From Cryphonectria parasitica EP155 (lineage: Eukaryota; Ascomycota; Sordariomycetes; Diaporthales; Cryphonectriaceae): a stretch of 64,000 bases of DNA. The notes below the pieces were generated by a model. The model was not told where the DNA came from and searched no databases. It saw nothing but the letters and a program-made list of their open reading frames with translations. The DNA lies in contig NW_024468914.1 in assembly GCF_011745365.1 (NCBI RefSeq), positions 642,001 to 706,000 of the forward strand, given 5' to 3'. The translations under genes and the position numbers were made by a program. Within the stretch, counting starts at the first letter, position 1. Every line of letters begins with the position of its first letter. Below, in pieces: positions 46,538 through 57,358 of this stretch.

Positions 46538-46970
46538 CTAGTCTGATGTCTGTGAGAGTAGCGCCAGGATGCCAAAGTTCTCATTTTCTCCATCTCCTTT
46601 CATATCATCTCGATTGAGACTCAGACTCTCTGGAGACCATACATCGTCATGACCATCAAGCAGCAAGCCTGCGTCCATCCAATTCAAACGAATACCCAGT
46701 TTTGTGAGACCTGACGAAGCATTTGTAATGGTAATCAGCCTCATCTTTAGCAGATACTGGCGGGCTTAAATCTCCTTGAAGAGCCATTTTGTTGTATATC
46801 TCTTCGAATTCCGTACAATCTTCCAGAATAGCGGATCGCTCTTGTGGTGGCAAGGTACTATATTGCCTCACAAAGCGTGCGATCAGTGAGCCAGGTGCTT
46901 CAGGAGACAGGTCAAGAAATGGATTACAATGAGCTGACAGAGATTGCGAGGCTATATAATCGAATTGTAA
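46538..46970 (-). pseudogene. Relic of ubiquitin C-terminal hydrolase (UCH, peptidase C12)
   Basis: On the minus strand one frame reads FLDLSPEAPGSLIARFVRQY, LPPQERSAILEDCTEF and EADYHYKCFVRSHKTGYSF followed by ELDGRR, which aligns block for block with the second half of UCH-L3/Yuh1-type enzymes, including the catalytic His in the DxHF/Y position and the ELDGR strand. The frame then stops; the remaining C-terminal part (DDVWSPESLSLNRDDM ... NENFGILALL) continues in a shifted frame. Upstream, where the catalytic Cys block (NACGT) should be, the reading is degraded and interrupted by stops. Known: intact enzymes cut small adducts from ubiquitin. Inferred: a truncated, frameshifted copy with no activity. 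Confidence 0.7.
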
Positions 46971-47196
46971 TCGTTAAGACACCGTGGTATTATTGGAACA
47001 GCCATCATAAAAACCATGCTACCCGTGCGGAGTTCTGCAGCTGGAGTGTTACGCATGCTGTATGTATTGTGATAATGGCCCTTTTGGTGGCTCCTATTAT
47101 TTATCGATAGCAGGAAATTGAGCGTTATTCCTTGAGTGAGAGCATAATGCGATCCCAGGCTTCTCACAAGTGCCCAAACTCGGCTGCCAATCTTGC

Positions 47197-48986
47197 TCAT
47201 GGAGTTGTGATCAAAGTCACACCAGACTCATAACACGCGCCCTCGAGACTAGCATTATTGCCACTCACATACTGCAGCACCTGTCCATCTGCGCCAAACC
47301 TCGCAGCAGTACCCCCATCCTCGTCACTCGTCTCATACGTCGGCCAACCCAAGTCGCTCAGGCCGTTGTCTGGGTCCTTGACGAACGCCACAAGCAAATC
47401 CTGCATCTTCTGACAGGTCTCCACCTCGAACTGGCTTACCTCCCCTGGCGCGATGGGCCACGTGCCGAAGAGCATGTAAAGATCACTATAATGATATGCG
47501 CCCAGCCAGGGCACTCCACCGTCAATATTGGAGAAGTTGCCAGCCCACTGGTACCGCCACGTTTTGAGGTTGGGACTCAGTCCTGTCCCATTCTGGTAAA
47601 GATTGTTGCGAAACACGGAGGTGTTGTGCGCGCCACAAACGGTGGACAGCGTCGCGGTGGTGATGGCCTGCTCTGAGGGGCCGGCTGTGTAATTGTGGAT
47701 GGGATATGCTACGAGGGCGGAGGCCTCGCGTGCCGTAGTGCCTATGAGTTTGGGAAGCGGAGCGATACGGTTGGCAGCGTATGCTGCTGGGTAGTCACTC
47801 AGAACAAATTTGTCATCGGCTTGAAAGAAGAACAAGAAGAGGTCAGCCATTCGCTGTGACTATCGGAAAGAAGGTTTTTCTTTGAACTTACGGCGGCGAG
47901 TGAAGGATATGGCTGGCTGAGAGGTGTTCACCAGTGTCGAATTGTCCTGATAGTTGCCAATAAAGTTCTCGATCCGTGGATAGGGGACATGCCTCATACA
48001 CTCCAGCTCTGTTTGCGCGTCGTCAAAGTCGCAGCCCAAATTTTTGGCTACAAAGGAGAAGTTGGAGCCCGAGTAATCCGAATTGAGCGCGTGGCCGATG
48101 GTAAAGCCTGAGCTGGAGATAGATGCCCTCACAAGCGGGTTGTCAGGATAGGCAAAGAGATACATATCAGCCGCACTCGCACCAGCTGACTGGCCCCAAA
48201 GGGTGATCTTGCTCGGGTCACCACCGAAAGCGCCAATATTTTCGTACACCCACTCTACGGCCAGACGCTGGTCCTGCAGCCCAAAGTTGGTCGAGTTTTC
48301 GAGTCCTTTGGCATTAGGAAACGAGAAGACATTGACGCGATAGTTGGTCGTGACGACGATCATGCCGCCTGCCTCCTGAGAGCGGCTGACTAGGCTCGGC
48401 GGGAGCTGCGTGGGAATGTTCACGCCGCCCGTTACGTCGCCTCCACCGGTCAGGAAGTGCAGGACAGGTAATCTCGACTCGGCCGTTGCATTGGCGGGCG
48501 TCCATATGGCGAGCGAAAGGCAGTCCTCGGCTGAGTTCTGGGCCAGTTGTCCGGCGAGGAGAGACTCTCCGTAGTTGACGACAAGATTGCCCGTAATGTT
48601 GAGGGCCCATGCAGTCGGAATGGCAGAGACATACTGCGCACATGCTGGACCGAAGACGGTCGAATCGATGATCTCGGACGATGAGTCCAACGGCGACGGG
48701 GGTGCCCACCGACGACTGCCAGTGGGTGGCTGTATTCATGTGTTCAAACAGTTTTAGCCAAGGTTGAATCGCAACAAGGATAGAGACTTGTCTTATTCAC
48801 CTTTGCATATGGGATGTATTTGAACTGTCTGACATCAGGAAACGTGTCGTTCAGGTCGCCGACAAAGGTGCCCGTTCGAGTTGTGACGGTGAGATTTGAC
48901 GACGCGACATTGAGCACGTCCTCATATTGATATCCTCGTGCTAGAGGTAAAGCACAAGACAGTACGATACAGAGTAAGCCCCTCAT
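47197..48986 (-). CDS. Secreted type-B carboxylesterase/lipase (second of two)
   Basis: Three exons, 48801-48986, 47892-48729 and 47197-47819, phases 0 and 1, 548 residues. The ATG at 48986 opens a signal peptide (MRGLLCIVLSCALPLARG); a Met 25 codons upstream exists but gives a poorer signal. Seen: FKYIPYAK joined to PPTGSRRW, EDCLSLAIWTP, the oxyanion region HFLTGGGDVTGG, the nucleophile elbow WGQSAGA, GTTAREAS (a Glu in the acid position, unlike the first copy) and the His region LGAYHYSDLYMLFG. Known: extracellular ester hydrolysis. It is a diverged paralogue of the gene at 26909-28584 and has an extra intron near the N-terminus. The frame is intact. Confidence 0.87.
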
Positions 48987-49962
48987 GATGGCCAAGGTTG
49001 ATTGATAGTCCAATACGGCAGACACATACGCACACACATATGCATGTACCCACGACTTCATTCCCAAAACAAACCCTACGGTGAGGGGATGCTGTATATA
49101 TACACACATACATTATTTAGTAATTACCCAGCAAACTCATGTCTTCTTGATCGAGGCCAACGGGACCAGTCGGCAGACTATCAGAAACTAAAATGCCTTC
49201 GAAACCCCGCTGCCCATATTGAACAGCCTGGAAATAACACCACAATGGACCTCAAAAGTTGACCTAGTGGATGCTCATGGTGGAGAAACCGTCACATGAG
49301 CAGGGGACATTTTCCTGGAAACGATGAAGTGCAGCTGCAGGAGTCGGCCCGCTTGAGGTCAAAGAGGACCACAGCGTCATTGCCAAGTGCCTTTGGAGAA
49401 ACTTTTTCTTGCAGAACAGTGTACCGAAGATCGTGACCGGCTGCACAAACAAACAAGAATGCGGGGAAGGCAAGTGTAGACGGCGGTGCCCCTGGTAGGG
49501 GAGGCGAATTGTGGGATGAGATGTCGTCTCGGAGCGAGTCGTCTCGGAGGCGAGCTTGGGGATTACTAATAATCGGGGCACCTCATATTTACCGAAGACG
49601 ATGGTCGACTACGTGAATCATCTCATCCTCGCGAGAGATTATATACGAAAGACTCTTAGTGATTATTACATGATACCATAGCGTGGCTACTTGAGTATTT
49701 TTAGGGCTTCGCGCAAGAGTAACTATGGTATCGCTCGAGGAGGATGGCACACGTCATGATTATTTTGCACCCAAAAAAGACGTGGTGGTGGACTTTTCGA
49801 ATATTTTCTTATGATACTCAAAACTTAATATTAATGCATTTGTCTAATTTTCTTCTTGTCCAGCATGTGTAAGTGGAACACAACATGCTCACCCACCCAG
49901 TTTCGTACTATAATTCCAGCAACCTTGGAGCCCAAACTTTTCTAATCCTCGTCGCCCCCTTC
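48987..49962. other. Intergenic
   Basis: About 980 bases. A TATATATA-like string near 49095 sits about 110 bases upstream of the carboxylesterase ATG. The 49600-49900 part is AT-rich. No gene was seen. Confidence 0.5.
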
Positions 49963-50496
49963 TTAAACGCCGAAAACTAACGCAACGAGAGCCACAGCCG
50001 CAGCATATTGAGAAGCACCATGATCTGGCTGCAACTTGAAGCTTCCAGCCGTGACGAACGTAGGTGACGCAGAGGCGGTAGTCGTGCCTCCAGCAGCACT
50101 TGAACCTTGTGTCAGGACTGCAGACGGGGAAGCAGCCGATGGACTGGCTACTGGCACGGTGCTGGCCGCAGAAGGAGCCTGCACCTGGCCGTCCGAGATC
50201 TGTGAGACTACCCCACTCGGTACTGCTGCGCTGGCCGAAGCCTTTGGTGGTCCGCTTGAAATGGGAGGGACGGGCGCGCCAGTAGGAGCCTGCACTTGAC
50301 CGTCGGAGATCTGAGATACAGGTGCTCCTTGTGGAGGAGCCTGTGATTGAGTCTGTGAGGTTGGGGCTGCTGTTTGAACGGCAGGCGTCTGAGCTTGAAC
50401 TTGTCCGTCAGAGATTTGATTCACTGGCTGCAGTGTGACCTGGCCGGTGCTGGCCGTCGCGAGGCTCAGGATTGCGAGGAGGCGTGAGTATTGCAT
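49963..50496 (-). CDS. PIR-repeat cell-wall protein with GPI-type tail
   Basis: Single exon, 177 residues. Seen: a signal peptide (LLAILSLATASTGQ), three copies of a PIR-like repeat (NQISDGQVQA, SQISDGQVQA, SQISDGQVQA) separated by Pro/Ser/Thr/Ala-rich linkers, and a C-terminal hydrophobic tail after a small-residue site (QYAAAVALVALVFGV) typical of a GPI signal. Known: in yeast PIR proteins the repeat glutamine forms an alkali-sensitive bond to beta-1,3-glucan; GPI proteins are linked to beta-1,6-glucan. Inferred: a cell-wall protein that could be attached by both routes. It is shorter than yeast Pir proteins and lacks their C-terminal four-Cys domain. Confidence 0.78.
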   Translation of the reverse strand: MQYSRLLAILSLATASTGQVTLQPVNQISDGQVQAQTPAVQTAAPTSQTQSQAPPQGAPVSQISDGQVQAPTGAPVPPISSGPPKASASAAVPSGVVSQISDGQVQAPSAASTVPVASPSAASPSAVLTQGSSAAGGTTTASASPTFVTAGSFKLQPDHGASQYAAAVALVALVFGV

Positions 50497-52418
50497 GTTG
50501 TGAAAGAATGTGCGTTGAGGCTATAGAAGTGATTGGCACTTGGTTGATCAGAAAATGGAGACAACAATGCAGGAATACAAAAGGAAAGGAGGTGGAACGA
50601 CAGAGCTCATATAAGTTTATAAGATTTTAATATCTCATTCTCAAGGTGTAACCGTTTCTCGTAGGCCTCAAACTAATCCTTAGAGCGAACATGTAAAGTA
50701 AAGAAACAGTGCTAATGAAGTCCGGTCCATCGACGCCAACTGAGATACGAGTCTGAAGCGCAAGAAGAATGTGGCTAAACGGATGGTGTACGCCTGGAGC
50801 GGTTACTAGTATTTAGGCTCTGCGGAAATCGCTCATTCCGGACAGCAGCTTAATCGCAATCAGTGCACCGGCGACAATGATAGCTCATGTTGAATAGTGT
50901 CTTCACCGCTCAGACCGAACCTATGCTTGATTATGTCTAGTTCTTGCATCTTACTTGCGCTAATCAGCATCTTCTCGCAGGATGGAACGCACCTATCCTT
51001 AGGGAAGAAAGCCCTGAAAGCGAGATGCACATCCATACCTCCGAGAGTTGCATCATTACAAGCTGCATCCAGAACATGAAGGGCGAAAGATACTGGAAGC
51101 CCTATGGGCAAGTCCGATATGCCCAGAACGGGAAATCTGTGGGTAGGCCTTCGTATGAGCTTTTTGCACTTGAGAGGGAAAATAAAAAAAGACAGAGAAC
51201 TTGACTTTTCACCTTTTGGCATGTGACGAGTACTTTACGTTTGACTTCTCACTGACTGTCTGGATTAGACTGGGGAAAAAGGAAGAAAGCTTCTTACAAA
51301 TTAGGTTGATAGCTAGCTCTCTCCAGGCTCTCAACGTGGTGGTGATGTCTCTCTTTTCCGTATGGGATTGACACGTGAATCTCGTCCCCTTGAAGTGCGA
51401 TTCGATTGCAAGGATGGCTAGATCTACAGGAGATGTGTCCAGGTCAGCATGAGCCAGTGGATGATAACAAATCGTTCATGAGGCCATAGTGACAAACACT
51501 TCAGACAAGAGCTGCTGCACTCATAGGCTGATTGTATTTTCGAATCGCTCGCATTATCCGGCTAGGTTATATATTAACAAATGTTGTTGTGATTGGGTCA
51601 AAATCATCCTGTCTTCCTAATGTTGACTATGCAGCCCATTCCCTTTTCTACAATGCAAGAAAGCGATAAACAATACCCTGTGTCAGTGAGTTGTTAAAGA
51701 CTCACGGTGTATTCAACCTCTTCATCTTGCAAGGCTTGACAAGTATGTCCATTTGGCAAAACTCCTGTGCGAGTTAGACCATTCTGTTAGACTGTATAGT
51801 TCCCAGTCTAAAATGGCCAATAGTCGCTCAGGTGCTCATATATATCCTGATGTTGTGGTAGCTGATCTTATCCTCTGACAAGAAGAGCCGAGGACATGAG
51901 AATTTCAACGGTCAAACCAGCTGCCAGCTATAAGAACTTCGATTGATTTGTTCTGAATCAGGCTCACACAACAGACTTCATGAGATGGGCTATGGTGGTT
52001 GAAGCCTGAAAGACTATGGCGATACAGTTCTGAAACTGCAAAGTGGTGATGTCGAGATTAAAGACAGGTTAAGAAACGATGATGTGGATCGCAAAAGGTA
52101 ATAAATTGCAGTAGCAAACAAGTAGAACAGTACAGCGTCGAGAAGTCCATGAGGACGGGGCCATGTATCAAAGCAAAGTTCTAAAATAAGCAGGACAAGG
52201 GAAAACAAAAAAACACAAAACCCAATTCTTCGCCAGGCTCCAACTTCCATCCATTCCAGTCCCAGCGCCTAGCAGACCCAATAAGTCAGATGAAAACAAT
52301 AACGCCTGACACACCAATGCATCCAGTGATTGAGTAAGCAGCTCCATAATCGTGTCGTTCCTGCACATCCGTTGGTGATTGCCCTCTCACAGACTGCTTT
52401 CTTCTCACAGAGAACTGA
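50497..52418. other. Intergenic, 1.9 kb
   Basis: Promoter of the PIR-type gene at its left edge and the 3' flank of the Ala/Ser-rich gene at its right. Frames up to about 120 codons exist near 50860-51222 on the minus strand, but they lack a recognisable domain. No repeat structure was seen. Confidence 0.5.
50616..50621 (-). promoter_or_regulatory. TATA box (TATAAA) of the PIR-type gene
   Basis: TATAAA on the minus strand about 120 bases upstream of the ATG at 50496, in an AT-rich local context. Confidence 0.4.
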
Positions 52419-53342
52419 CTAGAGGTTGGGGATCTCAGTGAAGGACGAAGAAGGAACCTCAGACCTGACAACCCTCAGGAGAGTAGTCGGCAGCTCGACA
52501 GGCTTAACGTCGCGCTCCTTGAGGATGCTCTTGACCTTATCCTTGGCCTTCTCCCACTCTTGGGTGTAGTTCAAGTTCTCCAGCTTGTTGATTTTGCTGT
52601 CCAGCTTGTCGGTGACAACTTGGCCAACCGACGAGCTGACACCCTGGCTGATCTGCTGGGCAGTGTCCTGGGCCGTCTGCTTGAGGATGCCAGCGGTATG
52701 CTCCGGCTCATCACTGTCCGAGGTGGAAGAGCCCGACGAGGTGTCTGGATCCTCTGAGCTCGTGGTCTGGCTCGAGGAGGTGGCCGGTGTTGCCTCTGCC
52801 GGGGCCACAGAGGATGTCAAGCTCGACGTCGGGACTGCAGCCGCAGAGGAGCTAGAAGCCGGAGCCAGCGTGCTCGAAACCTTCTTGACAGATGCGCTCT
52901 CCTCCGTGTCAGCGCCAGTCGTTGTCCCCGTCTTGGCCTTGGCCGCCGCGGCTTCAGACTCCTCGGCTTCTGTCTGGGCAGTCTTTGCCGCCTTGGCTTT
53001 CGCAGCCGCAGCCGCAGCAGCAGCAGCCTGTTTCTGCTCTGCCTCCTCTGCCTCCTCTGCCTCTTCTGCTGCAGCGGCGGCACTGCTGCTGCTGCTGGTG
53101 GTCTTGCCCGTGGTCTTCACCGTGCTGCGCCTCTCCACGTGGTCAAGCAGGTTGGCCTCGATGGCGCGCTGTTGAAGCGCATTGAGGGCTTCTTTCTGCT
53201 CCGGGCTGAGGCTTATAACGGGAACAGTGCCGACGGCACTAGCGCCGGTGTCGAATCTGGCATCGAGACTCTCGGAGGAAGCTGAGACGGTGGCGAGCGC
53301 CGAACCGGCGAAGAAAGCTAGTGCAGCCTTATTGAACAGCAT
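52419..53342 (-). CDS. Secreted Ala/Glu/Ser-rich low-complexity protein
   Basis: Single exon, 307 residues. Seen: a signal peptide (LAFFAGSALATVSASS), a short ordered region with SLSPEQKEALNALQQRAIEANLLDHVERR (a basic pair that could be a Kex2 site), then low complexity: polySer, EEAEEAEEAEQ, polyAla with Lys, and long Ser/Thr stretches ending in a helical segment (DKLDSKINKLENLNYTQEWEKAKDKVKSI). No GPI tail is evident. Known: nothing specific; I do not recognise the family. The repeats at DNA level (GCAGAG and GCAGCC units) suggest replication slippage. A long opposite-strand open frame here is a composition artefact. Confidence 0.65.
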   Translation of the reverse strand: MLFNKAALAFFAGSALATVSASSESLDARFDTGASAVGTVPVISLSPEQKEALNALQQRAIEANLLDHVERRSTVKTTGKTTSSSSSAAAAAEEAEEAEEAEQKQAAAAAAAAAKAKAAKTAQTEAEESEAAAAKAKTGTTTGADTEESASVKKVSSTLAPASSSSAAAVPTSSLTSSVAPAEATPATSSSQTTSSEDPDTSSGSSTSDSDEPEHTAGILKQTAQDTAQQISQGVSSSVGQVVTDKLDSKINKLENLNYTQEWEKAKDKVKSILKERDVKPVELPTTLLRVVRSEVPSSSFTEIPNL

Positions 53343-56300
53343 CTTGAGTGTTTCTGATTTGTTTGGTGGTACAGATGAGTGGCGTTACAACTGATTATCA
53401 ACTGTTCTCAGAGCAGATATTCTTGGATTGAAGTGGACTGTGAAGTAATAGTGTATAAATGTTGCTTTGGAGCTGGTTTACGATGATGATACAAAGAAGA
53501 GAAGGAGGCTTCAATGACCGACGACATCATTATACTTATAGACATTTCATGACGCGTAATAAATGTGAGGCTCTCTCAAGACCTGGCCCGGTGGAGGCTA
53601 CGATGAGGAAGAAAAATCATCATGTCGAAACTTCGGCGGGCTTCAAGACCACCGCGTCAGCGGAGACACGACCGCTTGACACCAGGAAAACCGTTCGAGG
53701 AGGCCGAGACACATAAACGGCCACTTGGGTGAGCCCCGGCTGAGAGATGCTCGTGGTGGATGGGCAGATCAATCCAATGAGCGAGAAGGGTCGAAACGGG
53801 CCCAGTATCTGGCCGCGTTCCCTGCAGCTCGCGGGTGATGAGACCCGTGGCCGTACGATGACAGATGCATGTAGGGCGTTAATAATCGTGCATGCCAGGT
53901 TAGGCTGAAAAGGCCGATGGAAAGGTTTGGGAGGCGTGGACTTGCTTATTGACGATAAAGACTATCAATACTGGCTCGCCCATTGTGCTGGAATCTGATG
54001 GCTTTCAGGTGGGCCGCCGGGCGTCGCATCTCCTGGCAACTCGGTCGAGCTGCTGACATCTCATCTGTGTGCCTACTGAACCATCATTTGCAGCAGACTG
54101 ATCCAGGGCTGTGCCGCCTGCGGTATGGTTCAGAAGTCTGCTGGGTCGGATGGTCAAGCATAAAGCCCGGATTATTGCAGCATGTTGAGTGCAGAAAGGA
54201 ATTTGAGACGATAAGAGAGGCAAGCGATCATTAAGAAAGGAAGAGAAGCCCCAGAGAAAAGACCATGCACGAAATAATGTTGATCTGCTGACGATCACAG
54301 CTACGGCAGTGCCCAAGTGCCGGTGAACCATCCGCGTGACAGGATCCACTCGAGGATCCACAACCTCATTGCAGTCGACGTGTGGCCATTCAGTGGACCG
54401 AAAATCAAAAATCAATCCTTCAGCCCTAATATTTCTTCGCGATTCGCAGAGACGAATCAAGTGTATACAGAGAATGCGGCGTCGTCAACAGATGGAGAAC
54501 ATCCCAACGGCTTATCTGATGTAAGCTGATGTATACGTAAACCAACGGTTCATCTCTCATCAGACTGTTGGTGGCTGTGAACAGTCAGCACATGTGCGGG
54601 GGGCGTCTTGCAGCGTTTCAGTGTGCGGACTGCATAAGAAACGGAGTGCTTCCGATGTTACCATACCTCTCTGCTCTCTACTACGGTGCCTGAATTTAAA
54701 CTTACCTTTCAAGATTCTCTCAAACATGCTTCAGATTGAATGACCAACAAATCGAGTGAAACAAGGTTGACCTGCAGATGAAGCATATTTGTCGATGCAA
54801 AAGCCAAATCAAGTCAGTTTACTCTCAGTGTGGTATCCGGCAATGTTGGACAGGTACACACACTCTAAACAAGCAGTGGTGGCTAGGGGACTGCCGAGGG
54901 GGTGTAGTGTTAATGGAGTCGTCCAGGGGTCGTAGTAGTATTTGCTGTTTGCTGCAAAGCGAAGCACATCGCTCGAAAGGTCTTGCCGAATATACTCAGG
55001 TAATCACATTCACCTCAGAGATTCGATAGTTACAGGAGTCTTTGGCATGCCCTTCCACTCTGCTGTCAGATTGCTGGGCTGTAGATTCGATTTAGCGTGC
55101 GGTCCATTCGGTACTGTAAGTGGCATAGGCAGTCATGGGAAGGTTGAATGCTGTTTCACGCCAGACCCCAATTTTTGCCCACACCGTCAAGAGACAAATA
55201 TCTCCTCAGCTTTGGCCCCATTGGCATCTTCCAGCGCTGTCTGCAGCACGTCTCGAGGTTTTGGCGATGAGTTCTAGCGAGCCACGGTAAAGGAGAGGAA
55301 TCTCGGGCCAGCTCCGGTACGTATCCGTGGTACTGGCTGTCAACATTGAAACTTGAAGAAGCTTGCTGTATACTATATTAGGATAAGCTTAAATTGCGAG
55401 TCATGAGACAGTTTCGAGTGGGGAGTCGGCTTGCTTGTGGATACAGTCCCTGATCGTCACCTATTCTGAACGACTATTCACGTAATTATTCAGTACGAGA
55501 ACCGTGGCGAGAACCGGTGGCACAACAAGGAGGAGGCGCTGCTGAAGCAACTTTTTTTTTTCTTTCTTTTTTTGAGATGAGTTTTTGATCCATGAACAAC
55601 GGGGGCTCCGAAGGAACAATCTACTCATTGCGTGCTCAAGGCACAATATGATCAAGGGCCGTCAAGATAATAATCTAATTATCATCCAGTATCGCAGCGG
55701 AGATATTCGTCGCATAAAAGTTTTAGGTCCCCCACCCACTCCCTCCCTCCCTTCGCGAAAGCCCTCGTCATCATCAAAGGCATTTGAATTTTAACTCGTG
55801 GCTAAAGGCGGACCTCACTCCTCAAAACCTGTCACGCCCTGCAAACCCCATCTGCCAGTGTCTTCCGGTTACGAAGTCGGCCCTCGAAGCTTGGCGCATG
55901 GGTCCATGCCTAGGAGGGAAACTGTGCCGGCCGAGCAGGATTCCAAGCCAGCTCGGAACCAGACAGGGGGAAAGCCCGGAAGCAAGGTTCGACAGGAGCG
56001 GAGCATGCTACTAAAGTAGAATCTCTAGGGGTGTTGGAACATCCTGCGTCGAAACTCTACCTTTCATGTAGCAGAAATACTCAGCCTAGACTCCAAACAC
56101 ACACCGGGGCGACCCCGTACCACCGTGCCGGTGTCGTCCCCCAGGCACGAAGGATCCATTACTGCCCCACGGCTCGTTGGATTTACTTGACGTCCAAGAA
56201 AAACCCCCGGGGACGCGAGGCCTGCCAGGGGAACGAGGGTCAACCTGAGTACGCCGGCCAATGACCGCGGAGGCTTCCCCAGACGCGCGTTGCGTGCAGA

Positions 56301-57358
56301 GAAATGCTTGCGAGGGATCTGCTGGTGGCGCAGGGGGAAGCCAAAACTTAATTGCTTAATTTTGCCAAGCCGCAGCCACACGCAGAGCAGTGACGAGACG
56401 GCTCCCCTAAACTATGTGCTATAGGAGTGACGGAGGAGCCTTCTTCACCTAGTCCCATGCTCCGCCTGGGGTACAGCTAAGTCACCCTGAGAGAACCTGT
56501 GAGGATGGACAAGAGAGATGAGCAAAGATGATCCCGGCTATCGAACAATTGATGGAAGAAATTGGAAAGCAAATTGGGCGCAGGCATGGGGACCCCATCT
56601 CGTGCAAGAACAAAATTGGGAGTTTGATCGACTTCTGATGCGCCTGGAAGCAAACACCGGGAGCAGGACTGTTCGAAGTTTTGTGTGCCGCAAAAGGAGG
56701 GTTCGAGATCTTGGGAGCGATGGTCGCAGGTCTCCAACGTGGGTGGAAGTCAAGTATTCAGGACACACCAGCTCCTGATTATTCATCCCTCCTCCCCTCC
56801 TCGCCGTGTCGAAAGCCATCATTCATCATGTGAAGATATTGTAACCTACAGTATGAAGTGGATGAATGGGTGCGAACCTGCATGGCTGGTTGATCACATC
56901 TCCAATCCGTATAGGACCCCCGCGTCGATCCCCAGTTTCCAGCCCCTGCGGGCGCACAAACATGCCTGTCAAGGTACATCAGACTTTCCTATGTCCCCTG
57001 CTCAGCGATGTATCACTAGGGCCATAAACAAGGTTCGGGTAGTTTGCGTTGATCTCACTTGTGGAAATGGCATTGCTAAAGAACGAGTGAGCTGCAGAGG
57101 TCGACGCAATGCAGGAACACGCTCCTCGGATGAATACGACCGTGGAGAATAAAGACACTCAAGATCCGCTCATCGCGATATCTTGTGGTCTGTTATCCCT
57201 CTTTTCTTCTTTCTCGTCTTGGCTTCTAGACCCATCGGCTCGATCCGTATCCAGATCTCAAAGATCTTCCAAGCCTACGATTCTCAGGAAGGAGAAAAAA
57301 GAAACCACCGTCGAGGCTATAAGGGACTGGATTCTCTGGAGTCTCATAATACACTGAG
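53343..57358. other. Gene-poor 4 kb region
   Basis: No supported gene over 4 kb. Small open frames are frequent in all frames but show no domains and no consistent splice sites. An A/T homopolymer patch lies near 55550-55575. The part 55790-56480 is GC-richer than its surroundings. I looked for transposase or reverse-transcriptase motifs and terminal repeats and saw none. Confidence 0.5.

Noticed and set aside
50860..51222. 120-codon minus-strand frame in the gap between the PIR-type and Ala/Ser-rich genes
   Set aside because: No domain, no signal peptide and no promoter context that stands out.
52585..53175. Plus-strand Ala/Ser/Val-rich frame opposite the low-complexity secreted protein
   Set aside because: Low-complexity repeats open all frames here. 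The minus strand has the signal peptide and normal gene ends.
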